Source of the DNA: Chara braunii
Taxonomy: Eukaryota > Streptophyta > Charophyceae > Charales > Characeae
Assembly: GCA_003427395.1 (NCBI GenBank)
Contig: BFEA01000241.1
Coordinates: 103,993 to 125,503, forward strand
Direction: 5' to 3'
DNA: 21,511 bases
Shown here one piece after another: positions 1-8,349 of the stretch. The position numbers and the translations under genes were made by a program. The notes under the pieces are model-generated. The model ran no database searches, was not told the origin of the DNA, and worked only from the letters and a program-made list of their open reading frames with translations. Each line of letters opens with the position of its first letter. Position 1 is the stretch's first letter.

Positions 1-56
<56 letters not shown>
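1..56. repeat. (CA)n microsatellite at the window edge
   Basis: This is an uninterrupted CA dinucleotide run that begins at the first base, so its true left end lies outside the window. Confidence 0.98.
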
Positions 57-58
<2 letters not shown>

Positions 59-372
59 TGGTTAATGGAAGACCGACAATTCAACGATAGTCGGGAACGT
101 GCACACACGGAAAAATTACAAAAAAATATAAACAGCGGTGTAAAACCCTCGTCGGAGTAGCTTTCAAAGTTCACCAAAACTTCTCCTGATATCAGTGTTT
201 TTGCCAACTTTTTTGTTAGTGGTTGAAATACGTTGAAATTGAATACAGATTTACCCTGAAGCACATGGATGCAGTCAAAAATTAACATACCGTAAAAACG
301 TGAAAGGTGAGGGAAATATGGCCGCAGTTTCGGTGATAAAATCCTTGAAAATAACACCACCTATTAACGACG

Positions 373-376
<4 letters not shown>
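57..376. other. Unique spacer, no gene seen
   Basis: This is moderately AT-rich, non-repetitive sequence between two CA runs. I found no open frame of note, no RNA gene and no similarity to other parts of the window. Confidence 0.6.
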
Positions 377-424
<48 letters not shown>

Positions 425-428
425 CACA
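377..428. repeat. (CA)n microsatellite with one G interruption
   Basis: This is a CA run of about 26 units with a single CG step near its right end. Peptides made only of alternating His/Thr or Val/Cys read from such runs are artefacts. Confidence 0.97.
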
Positions 429-534
429 TAGGGAAAAACTCTACGCTTGCAAGGTTGTTGTGAGTAAAGTTGACCACTTTTGTCAGGGTATCACTAACTC
501 TGGGCGATGTGGTGAGTTGTTATCGATCAGTCGA

Positions 535-640
535 ATGCATTCTGGGCAGACTGTCGGGGTTCAACCTCCTGATGAGTTGGTGAAAGTCCGACGAAACAAT
601 TTGGCAGAGTCCTGCTTTTTTGTGTATAGCGAATATGACA

Positions 641-687
<47 letters not shown>

Positions 688-860
688 CGCACACACCCAC
701 ACATCTCATATGACGTCGAGTGACCTGACATCCCATCGTACATCGCACATGTCAGGGGAAGAGGAGGGATTGCACACAAAGATGAAAGATCCCTCCTTGC
801 GCTCGTACATGGGGAGATACGACGGATGATAGATTGGGGGGGAGGTGACACGAGGGCGAT
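535..860 (+). repeat. ~300-bp dispersed module, direct copy 1
   Basis: The module runs from the TTCAACCTCCTGATGAG area, through a GCGAATATGACAAC box and a CA run, to a purine-rich end near ACATGGGGAGATAC. The same order of blocks recurs at 1245-1535 on the same strand, and the first ~110 bp recur inverted at about 930-1060. An inverted repeat AGGAGGGAT/ATCCCTCCT (762-770 and 789-797) sits near the right end and is kept in the second copy. A second stem, CCTGACAT/ATGTCAGG (724-731 and 749-756), lies just before it. This is probably a short dispersed repeat or a MITE-like piece, with no coding capacity. Confidence 0.75.
641..696. repeat. (AC)n microsatellite inside module copy 1
   Basis: This is an AC run with a few substitutions at its right end. 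It lies directly after the box GCGAATATGACAAC, the same position as the AC run in module copy 2. Confidence 0.95.
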
Positions 861-882
861 CACGTGGCAGTCTGGCACAACT

Positions 883-908
883 TGTGTGTGTGTGATTGAT
901 TGATTGAT

Positions 909-940
<32 letters not shown>
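883..940. repeat. Compound (TG)n-(GATT)n-(TG)n microsatellite
   Basis: A short TG run is followed by about four GATT units and then a longer TG run. It abuts the inverted module copy, whose reverse complement places a CA run at the same relative position. Confidence 0.93.
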
Positions 941-946
<6 letters not shown>

Positions 947-1060
947 CTCGTCATATTCGCTACAAAAAAAAAAAATCAAAAAAAAATCAATCATTCCAAA
1001 TTGTTTTGTCGAACTTTTATCGATTCATCAGGAGGTTGAAGGACGACAGTCTGTCGTCCT
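930..1060 (-). repeat. Inverted partial copy of the module
   Basis: Read on the minus strand, this segment repeats the left part of the modules at 535 and 1245. The blocks are CATATTCGCTA, CCAAATTGTTTTGTCG and CATCAGGAGGTTGAA, in reversed orientation and order. An A-rich expansion is present near 963-990. With the direct copies on either side it creates a potential large foldback. Confidence 0.75.
1041..1059. repeat. Perfect 19-bp palindrome
   Basis: GGACGACAG and CTGTCGTCC flank a single T. The palindrome lies exactly where similarity of the inverted module copy ends. Confidence 0.9.
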
Positions 1061-1070
1061 ACTTTTACCG

Positions 1071-1073
<3 letters not shown>

Positions 1074-1105
<32 letters not shown>

Positions 1106-1153
1106 TTATTGATTGATGGTTTGATTGAGTGATTGATTGATTGATTGATTGAT
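1074..1153. repeat. Inverted (AATC)n/(GATT)n tetranucleotide arrays
   Basis: About eight CAAT units run head-on into GATT units with an AT-rich centre (about 1104-1110). The two arrays are mutually complementary and could form a long hairpin. Confidence 0.92.
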
Positions 1154-1159
1154 GAAAGT

Positions 1160-1167
1160 TTGTGTGT

Positions 1168-1216
<49 letters not shown>
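1160..1216. repeat. (TG)n microsatellite
   Basis: This is a TG run with one TATG interruption near its left end. Confidence 0.96.
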
Positions 1217-1217
<1 letters not shown>

Positions 1218-1244
1218 TGAGACATTGTCGATGATGTGGCAGCG

Positions 1245-1535
1245 CATCCTGTTCAGAATGCGGGGTTCAACCTCCTCATGAGTCGGTCAAAGTCCAACAA
1301 AATAGTCTGGTACACACTTGCTTTTTTGAGTGTGTAGCGAATATGACAACACACACACACACGCACTCTCACATACATGGTAGATCTGATATGACTTGGA
1401 CTGGCCTCATTTCTCGTCATACTTCACACATGTGAGAGGAAGAGGAGGGATAGCGCACACAAACAAAAGATCCCTCCTTGCACGCGCACATGGGGAGATA
1501 CTACAAACGGTAGATGGGGGGAGAGGCGAGACAAG
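1245..1535 (+). repeat. ~300-bp dispersed module, direct copy 2
   Basis: This is the same block order as 535-860: GGGGTTCAACCTCCT, then GCGAATATGACAAC, a CA run, then AGGAGGGAT (1443-1451) paired with ATCCCTCCT (1470-1478), then CACATGGGGAGATAC. The CA run is much shorter here. The conserved hairpin arms with differing loops argue that the stem belongs to the repeat itself. Confidence 0.75.
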
Positions 1536-1897
1536 GGAGGAGGGCGAGGTAGAAGACGAAGATCGCAATAGCGAAGTCAAAAAAATAGTCCCTTGTCGTT
1601 TGTCGATTGAATGTATGATGGGATGTCAGCTCAGTCCAGGTCATTTCAGATCTTATATGAGTCTTCCGCTGCGGTACATTGTGCTTTTTTCATATGTATC
1701 TGAAACAATATTGCTTGTTTATGCTATGGTAACATAAAGATGTTCAAACGAGTCTTTTTCATCACTTTGCGTTTTTTTTGGTCCCACTCATTGGCCAACT
1801 CGGCATGTGACGGTTGGTATCGGAGCCCCGCACGTGAATCACGACAACATGATCTGACACTAGTGCGTCGACTGTTGACTACTCGTTCATTGATTAC
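1536..1897. other. Unique spacer, no gene seen
   Basis: This is mixed-composition DNA between the module and the satellite. Open frames here are short and unsupported. Confidence 0.5.
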
Positions 1898-2475
1898 TCA
1901 GTGAGCGATTGACTGATTGCTTGATTGATTTATTGATTGATTGATGATTGATTAATTGATTGATTGATTGATTGATTGACTGATTCATTAAATGACTGAT
2001 GGTGTGACTGAGTGTCCGATGAATGAATGAATCATCGATCGACTGCTGGATTGATTGATTGATCGAGTTGTTGATTTATTCACTAACTGACTGATCGACT
2101 GATTGACCGATTGATTAATTGATCGACTAACTGACTGGCTGATGGATTGATTGATTCAGTGATTAATATCTTGAATGACGGACTGACAGGAAGTTTGACT
2201 GAGGCATTTGATGACATGTACTTACTGGTGGACTGAATGATTGACCGAATGACTGACTGATGGAGTGACTGCCAGATTGATTGAAGGACTGACTGGTAGA
2301 CTGACTGAAGGACTAACTGGCATACTGACTAAAGGACTCACTTATGAACTGACTTATGGACTGAAGGACTGACTGAACGATTGACTGATGGACTAACTGA
2401 TGGACTGACGGACTGATTGGCAGATTGATTGACCGATTGGAGGATACATTGATTGACTGCTTTATTGATTGACTG
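1898..2475. repeat. Degenerate TTGA/CTGA tetranucleotide satellite, block 1
   Basis: The block consists of runs of GATT, GACT and GACC units with point changes. A stretch at about 2005-2100 (TGTCCGATGAATGAATGAAT, then TGATCGAGTTGTTGATT) recurs at about 4400-4490, so the satellite also has longer-range duplication. Confidence 0.92.
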
Positions 2476-3000
2476 ACAACGAAAAAAAATCATAGAATTA
2501 AATAATCATTCTATAATAAAATTACAATCTAAATTTTAAATTTTTATTCCATCTTAAAAAATGTCATTCTAATTTTAAATTTTTTCATTTTCCTTGCAAA
2601 CTTTCATTCCAAGAATATGGTATCCCTTCTTATTTTGACTGCATGCTAGAGATGGAATGAAAGTTTGGATGAGTTCATAAAATATTTTAATTGGACTATC
2701 ATTCTAAGTAAGGATTTTCAGTCATAAATAGGTTAATCCAATCTAAATTAGAATATATTTGTAGTGGTAGAATGAAAATTTAATTAAAACATTTCATAAA
2801 CTCGTTCAGATTTTCATTCCATCTTGAACAAATAGATGTAGTTGGAAGGGAAAACTCGTATTTAGACGGGAACTTATAAAATAAAACTGAAAATTTTAGA
2901 ATTGGACGAACATTGGAATGCTAATATATAAATATGAAGGATTTTCTTTTTATGGAATGTTTTTTGAACTTTCATTTCTCATGGAAATTTTTCTGTTGGT
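2476..3000. mobile_element. AT-rich MITE-like insertion in the satellite
   Basis: A ~525-bp AT-rich block with no tetranucleotide pattern interrupts the satellite. Its ends are imperfect inverted repeats: left CAACGAAAAAAAATCATAG (2477-2495), right ending in GGAAATTTTTCTGTTG (2998). TTGACTG lies directly outside both ends (2469-2475 and 3001-3007), which fits a 7-bp target duplication. The satellite itself contains that word often, so this is weak. Inside, GGAATGAAA and its complement occur repeatedly, including a perfect 15-bp inverted pair. No transposase frame is present, so I infer a non-autonomous element. Confidence 0.5.
2597..2667. repeat. Perfect 15-bp inverted repeat
   Basis: CAAACTTTCATTCCA (2597-2611) is the exact reverse complement of TGGAATGAAAGTTTG (2653-2667), with a 41-nt spacer. 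Confidence 0.93.
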
Positions 3001-3036
3001 TTGACTGTTAGACTGACCGACTGATCAATTGTTTCG

Positions 3037-3077
<41 letters not shown>

Positions 3078-3600
3078 GTAATGAATTATCGATTGAGTGA
3101 TTGATTGGATGCTTGATTGATGGACTGGTTGACGGACTTACTGACAGGCTGATCACCGACCGACTGATTGATTGACCGACATTTCAAATAATTGATTGAT
3201 TGATCGAGCGATGCAATGATTGACTCACTGACTGGTGAATTGCTTGATATCGTTGATTGATTGGTTGAATGATTGACTGACTGGTTTATTGATTACCTGA
3301 TTTATTGATTACTTGTCCTAAACTTGCCCTTTTCTGATGGTAGACTATGTGCACATTATGATCGACTCATTGATTGATTGGCTCAATGAGTGACTGATTG
3401 ATTGATTGATTGACTGATTGGCAGTTCGATTGATTGATTGATTGACAGACTGACTCACTGACTGACTGATTGATTGACCGACATTTGGAATGATTGATTG
3501 ATTGATCGAACGATTCAATGATTCACTAACTGACTGATGAATTCCTTTATTTCGTTGATTGATTGGTTGATTGATTCACTGAATGTTTGATTGATTACAA
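3001..3600. repeat. Tetranucleotide satellite, block 2
   Basis: These are GATT/GACT-type units. Two ~110-bp segments starting CCGACATTT (about 3178 and 3479) are clear copies of each other. A weaker third begins CCGACATATGGATTG at about 5106. Confidence 0.92.
3311..3368. repeat. Satellite-embedded non-tetranucleotide motif, copy 1
   Basis: ACTTGTCCTAAACTTGCCC followed by GTGCACATTATGATCGACT interrupts the tetranucleotide pattern. It recurs at 4207-4264 and, diverged, at 5238-5292. Confidence 0.8.
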
Positions 3601-4165
3601 GGCTCATATTCGAACCTCAGAATGCTTTTTGGACTTTATCTTCATCTCTTGTGATTGAGAAATGAGAGATAACCTTTCTTCTTTCTCTCTCCAGATACAA
3701 TTGAGTCTAGAGAGTGGGTAAGTAAATAAGATAATACACCGCCGGCCAAATCCAACCATCCCAGCTCTTATCTAGACTGAACCCTTAGCTAATGAGAATT
3801 AAAAATTGACGATGGCCCGGTGGGATTGAATTCATTGATTGCTCTAGCTTACTGAAACCTCACGAAGCATAAGTTTTATTTCCTTCTTTGCTCGATTATG
3901 TAATCAATCGCTTATCTTACTTTGCGTTCTACCCACTGTAAGAGTTTGAACTTCACAAGACCGACCATACAATACATACGTAAAAGAAAGTCCCGGCATC
4001 GATCAATCCAGCAAATCACCAGCATCTCACGTTCACGAGTATTCCGTTCAGCTGCGTATCAGAGACACGGTCGGGGTTCAACCAAGGGCTGACTATTCCC
4101 AGTGATCCCCTTTCACGACGAGCTTGAGTCTTCGCAGCGAGTTCTTCACTACGAGTATCTACAAT
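3601..4165. other. Unique island within the satellite
   Basis: This is mixed-composition sequence without the tetranucleotide pattern. I see no convincing open frame, terminal repeats or RNA gene. It could be pre-satellite DNA or an eroded insertion. Confidence 0.5.
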
Positions 4166-4281
4166 GTCTCATTTATTTGACATATTGATTGTACAAATGA
4201 TTGATCACTTGTTCCTGAACTTGCATTTTTATGAAAGTCGACTTTGTGCACATTATGATCGACTGATTGATTGATTGACTG

Positions 4282-4332
<51 letters not shown>

Positions 4333-4490
4333 AACTGATTAGCAGTTCGATTGACTCATTGATTGATTGATTGAGTGAGGGAGTGACTAATGGATTGAAT
4401 GAGTGTCCGATGAATGACTGAATCATTGACCGTGCAAGATTGATTGACCGATTGATCGAGTTGTTGATTGATTCACTAACCGACTGATGA

Positions 4491-4555
<65 letters not shown>

Positions 4556-4876
4556 CTTGGTGACTGACTGATGGATTCATTGATTGGTTGATTGGTTGAT
4601 AGATTGAATAACCGACTGACATAAACAATGACTGAAGGGATCTGACGGCATCTACTGACTGATGGACTGACTGATTGACCGAAGGATTGACTCATGGAAT
4701 GACTAAGGGATTGACTGCCAGATTGATCAATCGGACAGACTGGCAGACGGACTGGAGGCATGACTGACAGACTGACTGAAGGACTGGCGGATGAAATAAC
4801 TGACTGATTGATGGATTGACTTGATGGAGTGACTGGCCGATTGATTGACCGACTGCTGGATAGATTGATTGATTGG

Positions 4877-4927
<51 letters not shown>

Positions 4928-5010
4928 ATTGATTGACTCATTGACTGATTGATTGATCAATTGGTTGATTGATTAATTGATTGATTCATTGATTAATTGT
5001 TTGATTTATA

Positions 5011-5049
<39 letters not shown>

Positions 5050-5240
5050 CGACTGGTTGATGGACTTACTGACATACTGACTCATTGACTGCCTGATTGA
5101 TTGACCGACATATGGATTGATTGATTTTCTTGATCGACCAATTGAATGATTGAGTGACCGACTGATGCATTGATTGATTCATTGATTGTTTGATCGTTTG
5201 ATTGACTCACTGATTGATTTATTATTGATTTATTGATTGT
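4166..5240. repeat. Tetranucleotide satellite, block 3
   Basis: These are long GATT runs, several of them perfect (for example about 4492-4553), mixed with GACT/GACC variants. Frames reading Ser-Ile-Asn-Gln repeats on the minus strand come only from the 4-bp period. Confidence 0.93.
4207..4264. repeat. Satellite-embedded motif, copy 2
   Basis: ACTTGTTCCTGAACTTGC followed by GTGCACATTATGATCGACT is a close match to 3311-3368. Confidence 0.8.
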
Positions 5241-5292
5241 TTATTCCCGAGTTTGCGTTTTTCTGACGATCGTCTATATGCAGACTGTGACA
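5238..5292. repeat. Satellite-embedded motif, diverged copy 3
   Basis: The sequence reads TGTTTATTCCCGAGTTTGCG, then TTTTTCTGACGATCG and GTCTATATGCAGACTGTGA. It keeps the order of copies 1 and 2 but with many changes. It marks the right edge of the satellite and contains the ATG of the next open frame. Confidence 0.55.
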
Positions 5293-6132
5293 TTCGAAAT
5301 GTCAGAGACAGTCCGAGACACTGTCTCCGCTCGTTCCATGACCAGCGTGGCTTCTCCGCAGAGGACACCCTGTGATGGTCACAATGTCGATCGATCTCCA
5401 TATGCCGCGCAAGGGTTGTTGGGAGGGTCACCGAACACTGGTGGTCCGGAAGTGTGGTTGAGGAAAAGGCATCGTGGTGACATTTCGCCTGCGATAGGCG
5501 GCATCGATGGAACGGGAACGATCTACCGTTCACCTTTCCCCGTTTTGTTGGGGGCATCTTCGTCTGATGTGCATGCGGTTTGTAATGCTCTCGTGCATGG
5601 CAGTGTGTATAGTTCTCTGTTGCTGTCGTCCCCTCTCCTCCCTAGACGGTTGGACAACGGGGCGACCATTCCTCTGACACGAGTTTGGACACATGCGGTG
5701 ACCCCTACATGTCTAGCGAGCGGCGCTGCCATTGTGGGACGACACAGCGACGCAGACCGTGCACAAACTTCTCAATCACGATTCGTCGGTGCACCGAACC
5801 GTTCAGAAAGGCAACCGCCTCAGTCTGCCTCTGTCGCTCTTCATCCGACGCTTCCTACAGACGATGTTGATTGAGTTGCAGTCCTTAGTGGCACGCCATC
5901 TTCGGCCTCCAACAAGATTGTACGAATGAGTCTGAGGGATGGATGTCGAAGGCGGTTGTACGCACTGTGCGATGCTATGGCCGGTGTGAGTGACAACCAA
6001 GGACCCATCAGCGACGTTGTGGATCGTCTACTGCACTGGTCCTTGCCAGCCATACGAGCGGAGTTCGACGTTGACATAGTTGCTGCAATCTCAGCGACGT
6101 CGCTGTCGCGAGTGTGTGGTCGCGATTTTTAA
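5278..6132 (+). pseudogene. Unrecognised open frame with one in-frame TGA
   Basis: From the first ATG (5278) one frame stays open to a TAA at 6130-6132 except for a single TGA at 5872-5874: 198 codons before it and 85 after. The first part is rich in Ser, Pro, Arg and Gly with no motif I recognise and no membrane segment. The part after the stop, from about 5926, looks like a folded helical region (for example DVVDRLLHWSLPAIRAEFDV). GC content is well above the flanking satellite. An alternative is that the frame one base later at 5732-5929, also protein-like and Leu-rich, joins the downstream part by a frameshift or splice. Function is unknown. It could be a decayed retroelement gag-like or host-derived frame. 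Confidence 0.4.
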
Positions 6133-6307
6133 CTGCATTATGTGCCAGGCGATTCGAGTGCTGACTGCCCTGACAGGGGTGATGACGGTTCAGGAAGCGC
6201 TGCTTTTGGGGGGTCGCAGGATGGATCACGAAGCTCGTTCCCTTCGTCACGTCGTGCTTCGCAACGTAGTGAAAAAGGGCGCGGTCGACCCATCGATTGC
6301 GGGAGTT

Positions 6308-6339
6308 CTGCCGAAACCTAGGCGAGGTTCTGAAGGCAG
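6308..6339. ncRNA. Left-end hairpin of repeat copy 1
   Basis: CTGCC...AACCT-AGGCG-AGGTT...GGCAG forms a two-part stem. The equivalent in copy 2 (12456-12507) is longer and better paired. Confidence 0.45.
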
Positions 6340-6602
6340 GGAATCATCAGGCATATCCTTTCCTATTTGTATGACCCCACTAAACCCCTGCTTGCCTATC
6401 GCCTTTTAGTTTTACTGATGTATGCATGAGATTGCCCCTATAACTTTACTGTCTTTCAGGACCTAATCAGACTGAATGGACGGAACGTGTGAGAGTGAAG
6501 CATAAGTTTTATTTTTATTTTGATTGAAAGCAGACAAGGGGAGTGAACTGGGGGAAGGTGGGAGGAAGGCAGACTGCATGCGTTTGAATGGGTCAACCAA
6601 AC

Positions 6603-7221
6603 CCTGGGCATTGTTTCTAAGCAGAATGGCCCAAGGCTATGTTTATTTGGTTGTTTTGTGAAGCGTCAGGCATTGTTTTTAACATGAATGACTTGGTTGC
6701 TATGTTTATTTTCTGAGGGTCTGCCTGATGTGAAGGGTTTAAGTTATTGTTTTGTTCTAAGGGAGGATTTTGGTCTAAGGCTGAGCATTGTTTCTAAGCT
6801 GAATGGTTTAGCCTGAAAGCCACACACATAAGTATAAACTGAGTATAAAAGAAAGTATTTTACTTATATTTGCATGTGAACTGTCAATCTGACATTGTTT
6901 CCAAGCTGAATGGTCCAGCGCTAAGCCATATCACTAAGAACATAAGGAAAATTACAGAGTATAATTGGAAGTAGTCTGGGCAAGTTGAACATTGTTTTCA
7001 AGTCGAATGGTTCAGTCCCCTGACCATATTTGCATTTTCTTTTGAGAACAAAGTTAGAAAGTTATTAAATTTTGGATATTAAACAGTTCAGGGAGGCTAG
7101 GCATTGTTTCCAAGTCGAATGGTCTAGTCATATGCCCAAAGAAGAGAGAAGTAGTTGTGCGAATTGTTCGTGTATATCTTAAGGCACGCTAGGCATTTTT
7201 TCCAAGCCGAATGGTCTAGCG
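6603..7221 (+). ncRNA. Array of seven covarying hairpins, copy 1
   Basis: Seven spaced hairpins lie at 6603-6636, 6667-6695, 6779-6813, 6889-6918, 6985-7015, 7097-7127 and 7187-7221. All share a core of CATT, a 12-nt loop close to GTTTCCAAGYCG, and AATG. Outside this core the stem sequences differ yet still pair: GGCTGAGC with GTTTAGCC (third), TTGAAC with GTTCAG (fifth), CGCTAGGC with GGTCTAGCG (seventh), each with the G of AATG bulged. Paired positions alternate G-C, A-T and G-T between units, the mark of RNA structure conservation. The second hairpin has a C-A mismatch beside the core. Spacing is about 30-110 nt. No known family is recognised, and the transcribed strand is not proven. Confidence 0.6.
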
Positions 7222-7310
7222 TTATGCCATAAGTAAGTTGGATTCAAGGGTTGAATTACTTGAGGATTCATGAACTATCTTATGTAAAATAACTTGGGAT
7301 TGGTGATAGT

Positions 7311-7316
7311 ACTTAC
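7311..7316 (-). promoter_or_regulatory. Possible minus-strand splice donor
   Basis: Read on the minus strand, CACAAAG is followed by GTAAGTACT, a near-ideal U1 donor site. The same 16 bases occur in copy 2 at the same place (13391-13396). There is no partner acceptor or conserved exon to support it. Confidence 0.2.
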
Positions 7317-7499
7317 CTTTGTGGGTTGGCCTGCATGAGACTGAGTGTGACTACTACTTAGTATGAAGATAGGTAGTTGCTTTAGTTGCTCGCCACGTAC
7401 CAGAGCCATAGGAGTTCGTTTCTATACCTGCATTTTCTAAGCTAAGTTTTTTTTACTTACATCAATTTCTGCATTTTCTGAGAACTTTTATTATACTTG

Positions 7500-8085
7500 G
7501 CCTTGTATAAATTTTGGTAAGCCACTTTCTCTACGGGAAGTGCTGCCGAAATTTCTACAAAACCAAGGAGTTAGTCAGATTTTGTCTTTTTCCGAATCCA
7601 GTTTTTCTGACTTTTTGACTTTGTAAAAATTTGGAAAACCTTATTTTCTAAAGGGAGTGCTGCCCAAATTTTAACTAATTCAGGGAGTAAGACAAAATTT
7701 GACCTTGAGAAGTCAAATTCACTTTAGATTGTGAACTTAGTTTTGTATAAGTCTTGGAATATCACTTTCCCTACGGCAAACGCTGCCGAAATTTTTACAA
7801 ATCTAAGGAGTTAGTTAAGTTTTGTCTTAGATGAACTCAAATCTTGTTTTTGAGTTCATATATGACTTAGTATAAATCTGGGAAGTCGACCTTTCCAAAG
7901 GAGATGTTGCTCAATTTTTTAATAATTCAGGGAGTTAGACAAGTTTTGATTTTCCTGAATTAGATTCTGGTTTTTGTTTTCATATTTGAGTTATTATAAA
8001 TTATGAGAAGACACTTTTCTTACGGGAAGCGCTGCCAAAATTTTCTTAGTTTAGAGGAGTTAGATTATATTTTGACAGGTGACGA
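7500..8085 (+). repeat. Five ~120-bp units alternating A-B-A-B-A, copy 1
   Basis: Type A units carry CTACGGGAAGCGCTGCCGAAA followed by an AAGGAGTTAG box, starting near 7500, 7740 and 7980. Type B units carry CTAAAGGGAGTGCTGCCCAAA followed by TTCAGGGAGT, near 7620 and 7860. The two types swap a CGG/CCG stem for a GGG/CCC stem around a nearly constant AGYGCTG core. An outer pairing (CTTGG with CTAAG in A, CTGGG with TTCAG in B) is also plausible. Every unit begins with a TATAAAT- or TAAAAAT-like word. The period was found by eye. Confidence 0.8.
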
Positions 8086-8121
8086 TTCTGACAATCCACT
8101 CTATATAGAGGAGACTCTGTC
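8074..8121 (+). ncRNA. Conserved hairpin after the tandem units, copy 1
   Basis: Outer arms GACAG (8074-8078) and CTGTC (8117-8121) enclose the palindrome CTCTATATAGAG (8099-8110). In copy 2 the palindrome becomes CCCTGTATAGGG, so both arms changed together. Confidence 0.5.
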
Positions 8122-8330
8122 ATGGTCTACCTTTTTTTGAGCACTGGCTTAGAGGCAGGCCTAGGCTTAACTTGTAGGAAGGGTCTTGGGTGAGAATGTG
8201 TTATGGAGCTATATTCTCCATACACTTATGAATTTAGCTTGGGGATTGACTTGCCTCGTGTTACAAAACTTTTTGATCGATTGATTCAAAATTTGGGCTA
8301 GATTCAGCTTGATCCTACAAGAATCATCTT

Positions 8331-8349
8331 CTGTTATCATTGATAACAG
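8331..8349. ncRNA. Perfect 8-bp hairpin, copy 1
   Basis: CTGTTATC and GATAACAG pair around a 3-nt loop. Copy 2 (14362-14380) keeps it with one mismatch. Confidence 0.5.

Noticed and set aside
520-954. Open frames of repeated His-Thr or Val-Cys in CA/TG runs
   Set aside because: They are produced by the dinucleotide repeat in any frame and have no other coding signal.
4423-4960. Minus-strand frames of up to 172 codons reading Ser-Ile-Asn-Gln repeats
   Set aside because: The 4-bp satellite gives a 12-bp (four-codon) period with no stops. Satellite degeneration explains the sequence fully.
1898-5240. Possible CRISPR array
   Set aside because: The repeats are contiguous tetranucleotides without unique spacers of constant length, and the setting is eukaryotic.
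6603-7221. CRISPR-like reading of the hairpin array
   Set aside because: Stem arms vary between units and the spacing is irregular, so this is not a fixed repeat with uniform spacers.
7500-8085. Hammerhead ribozyme reading of the A units (GCCGAAAT)
   Set aside because: The GAAA is present but the CUGANGA core is not found in position. I could not confirm any other ribozyme class by eye.
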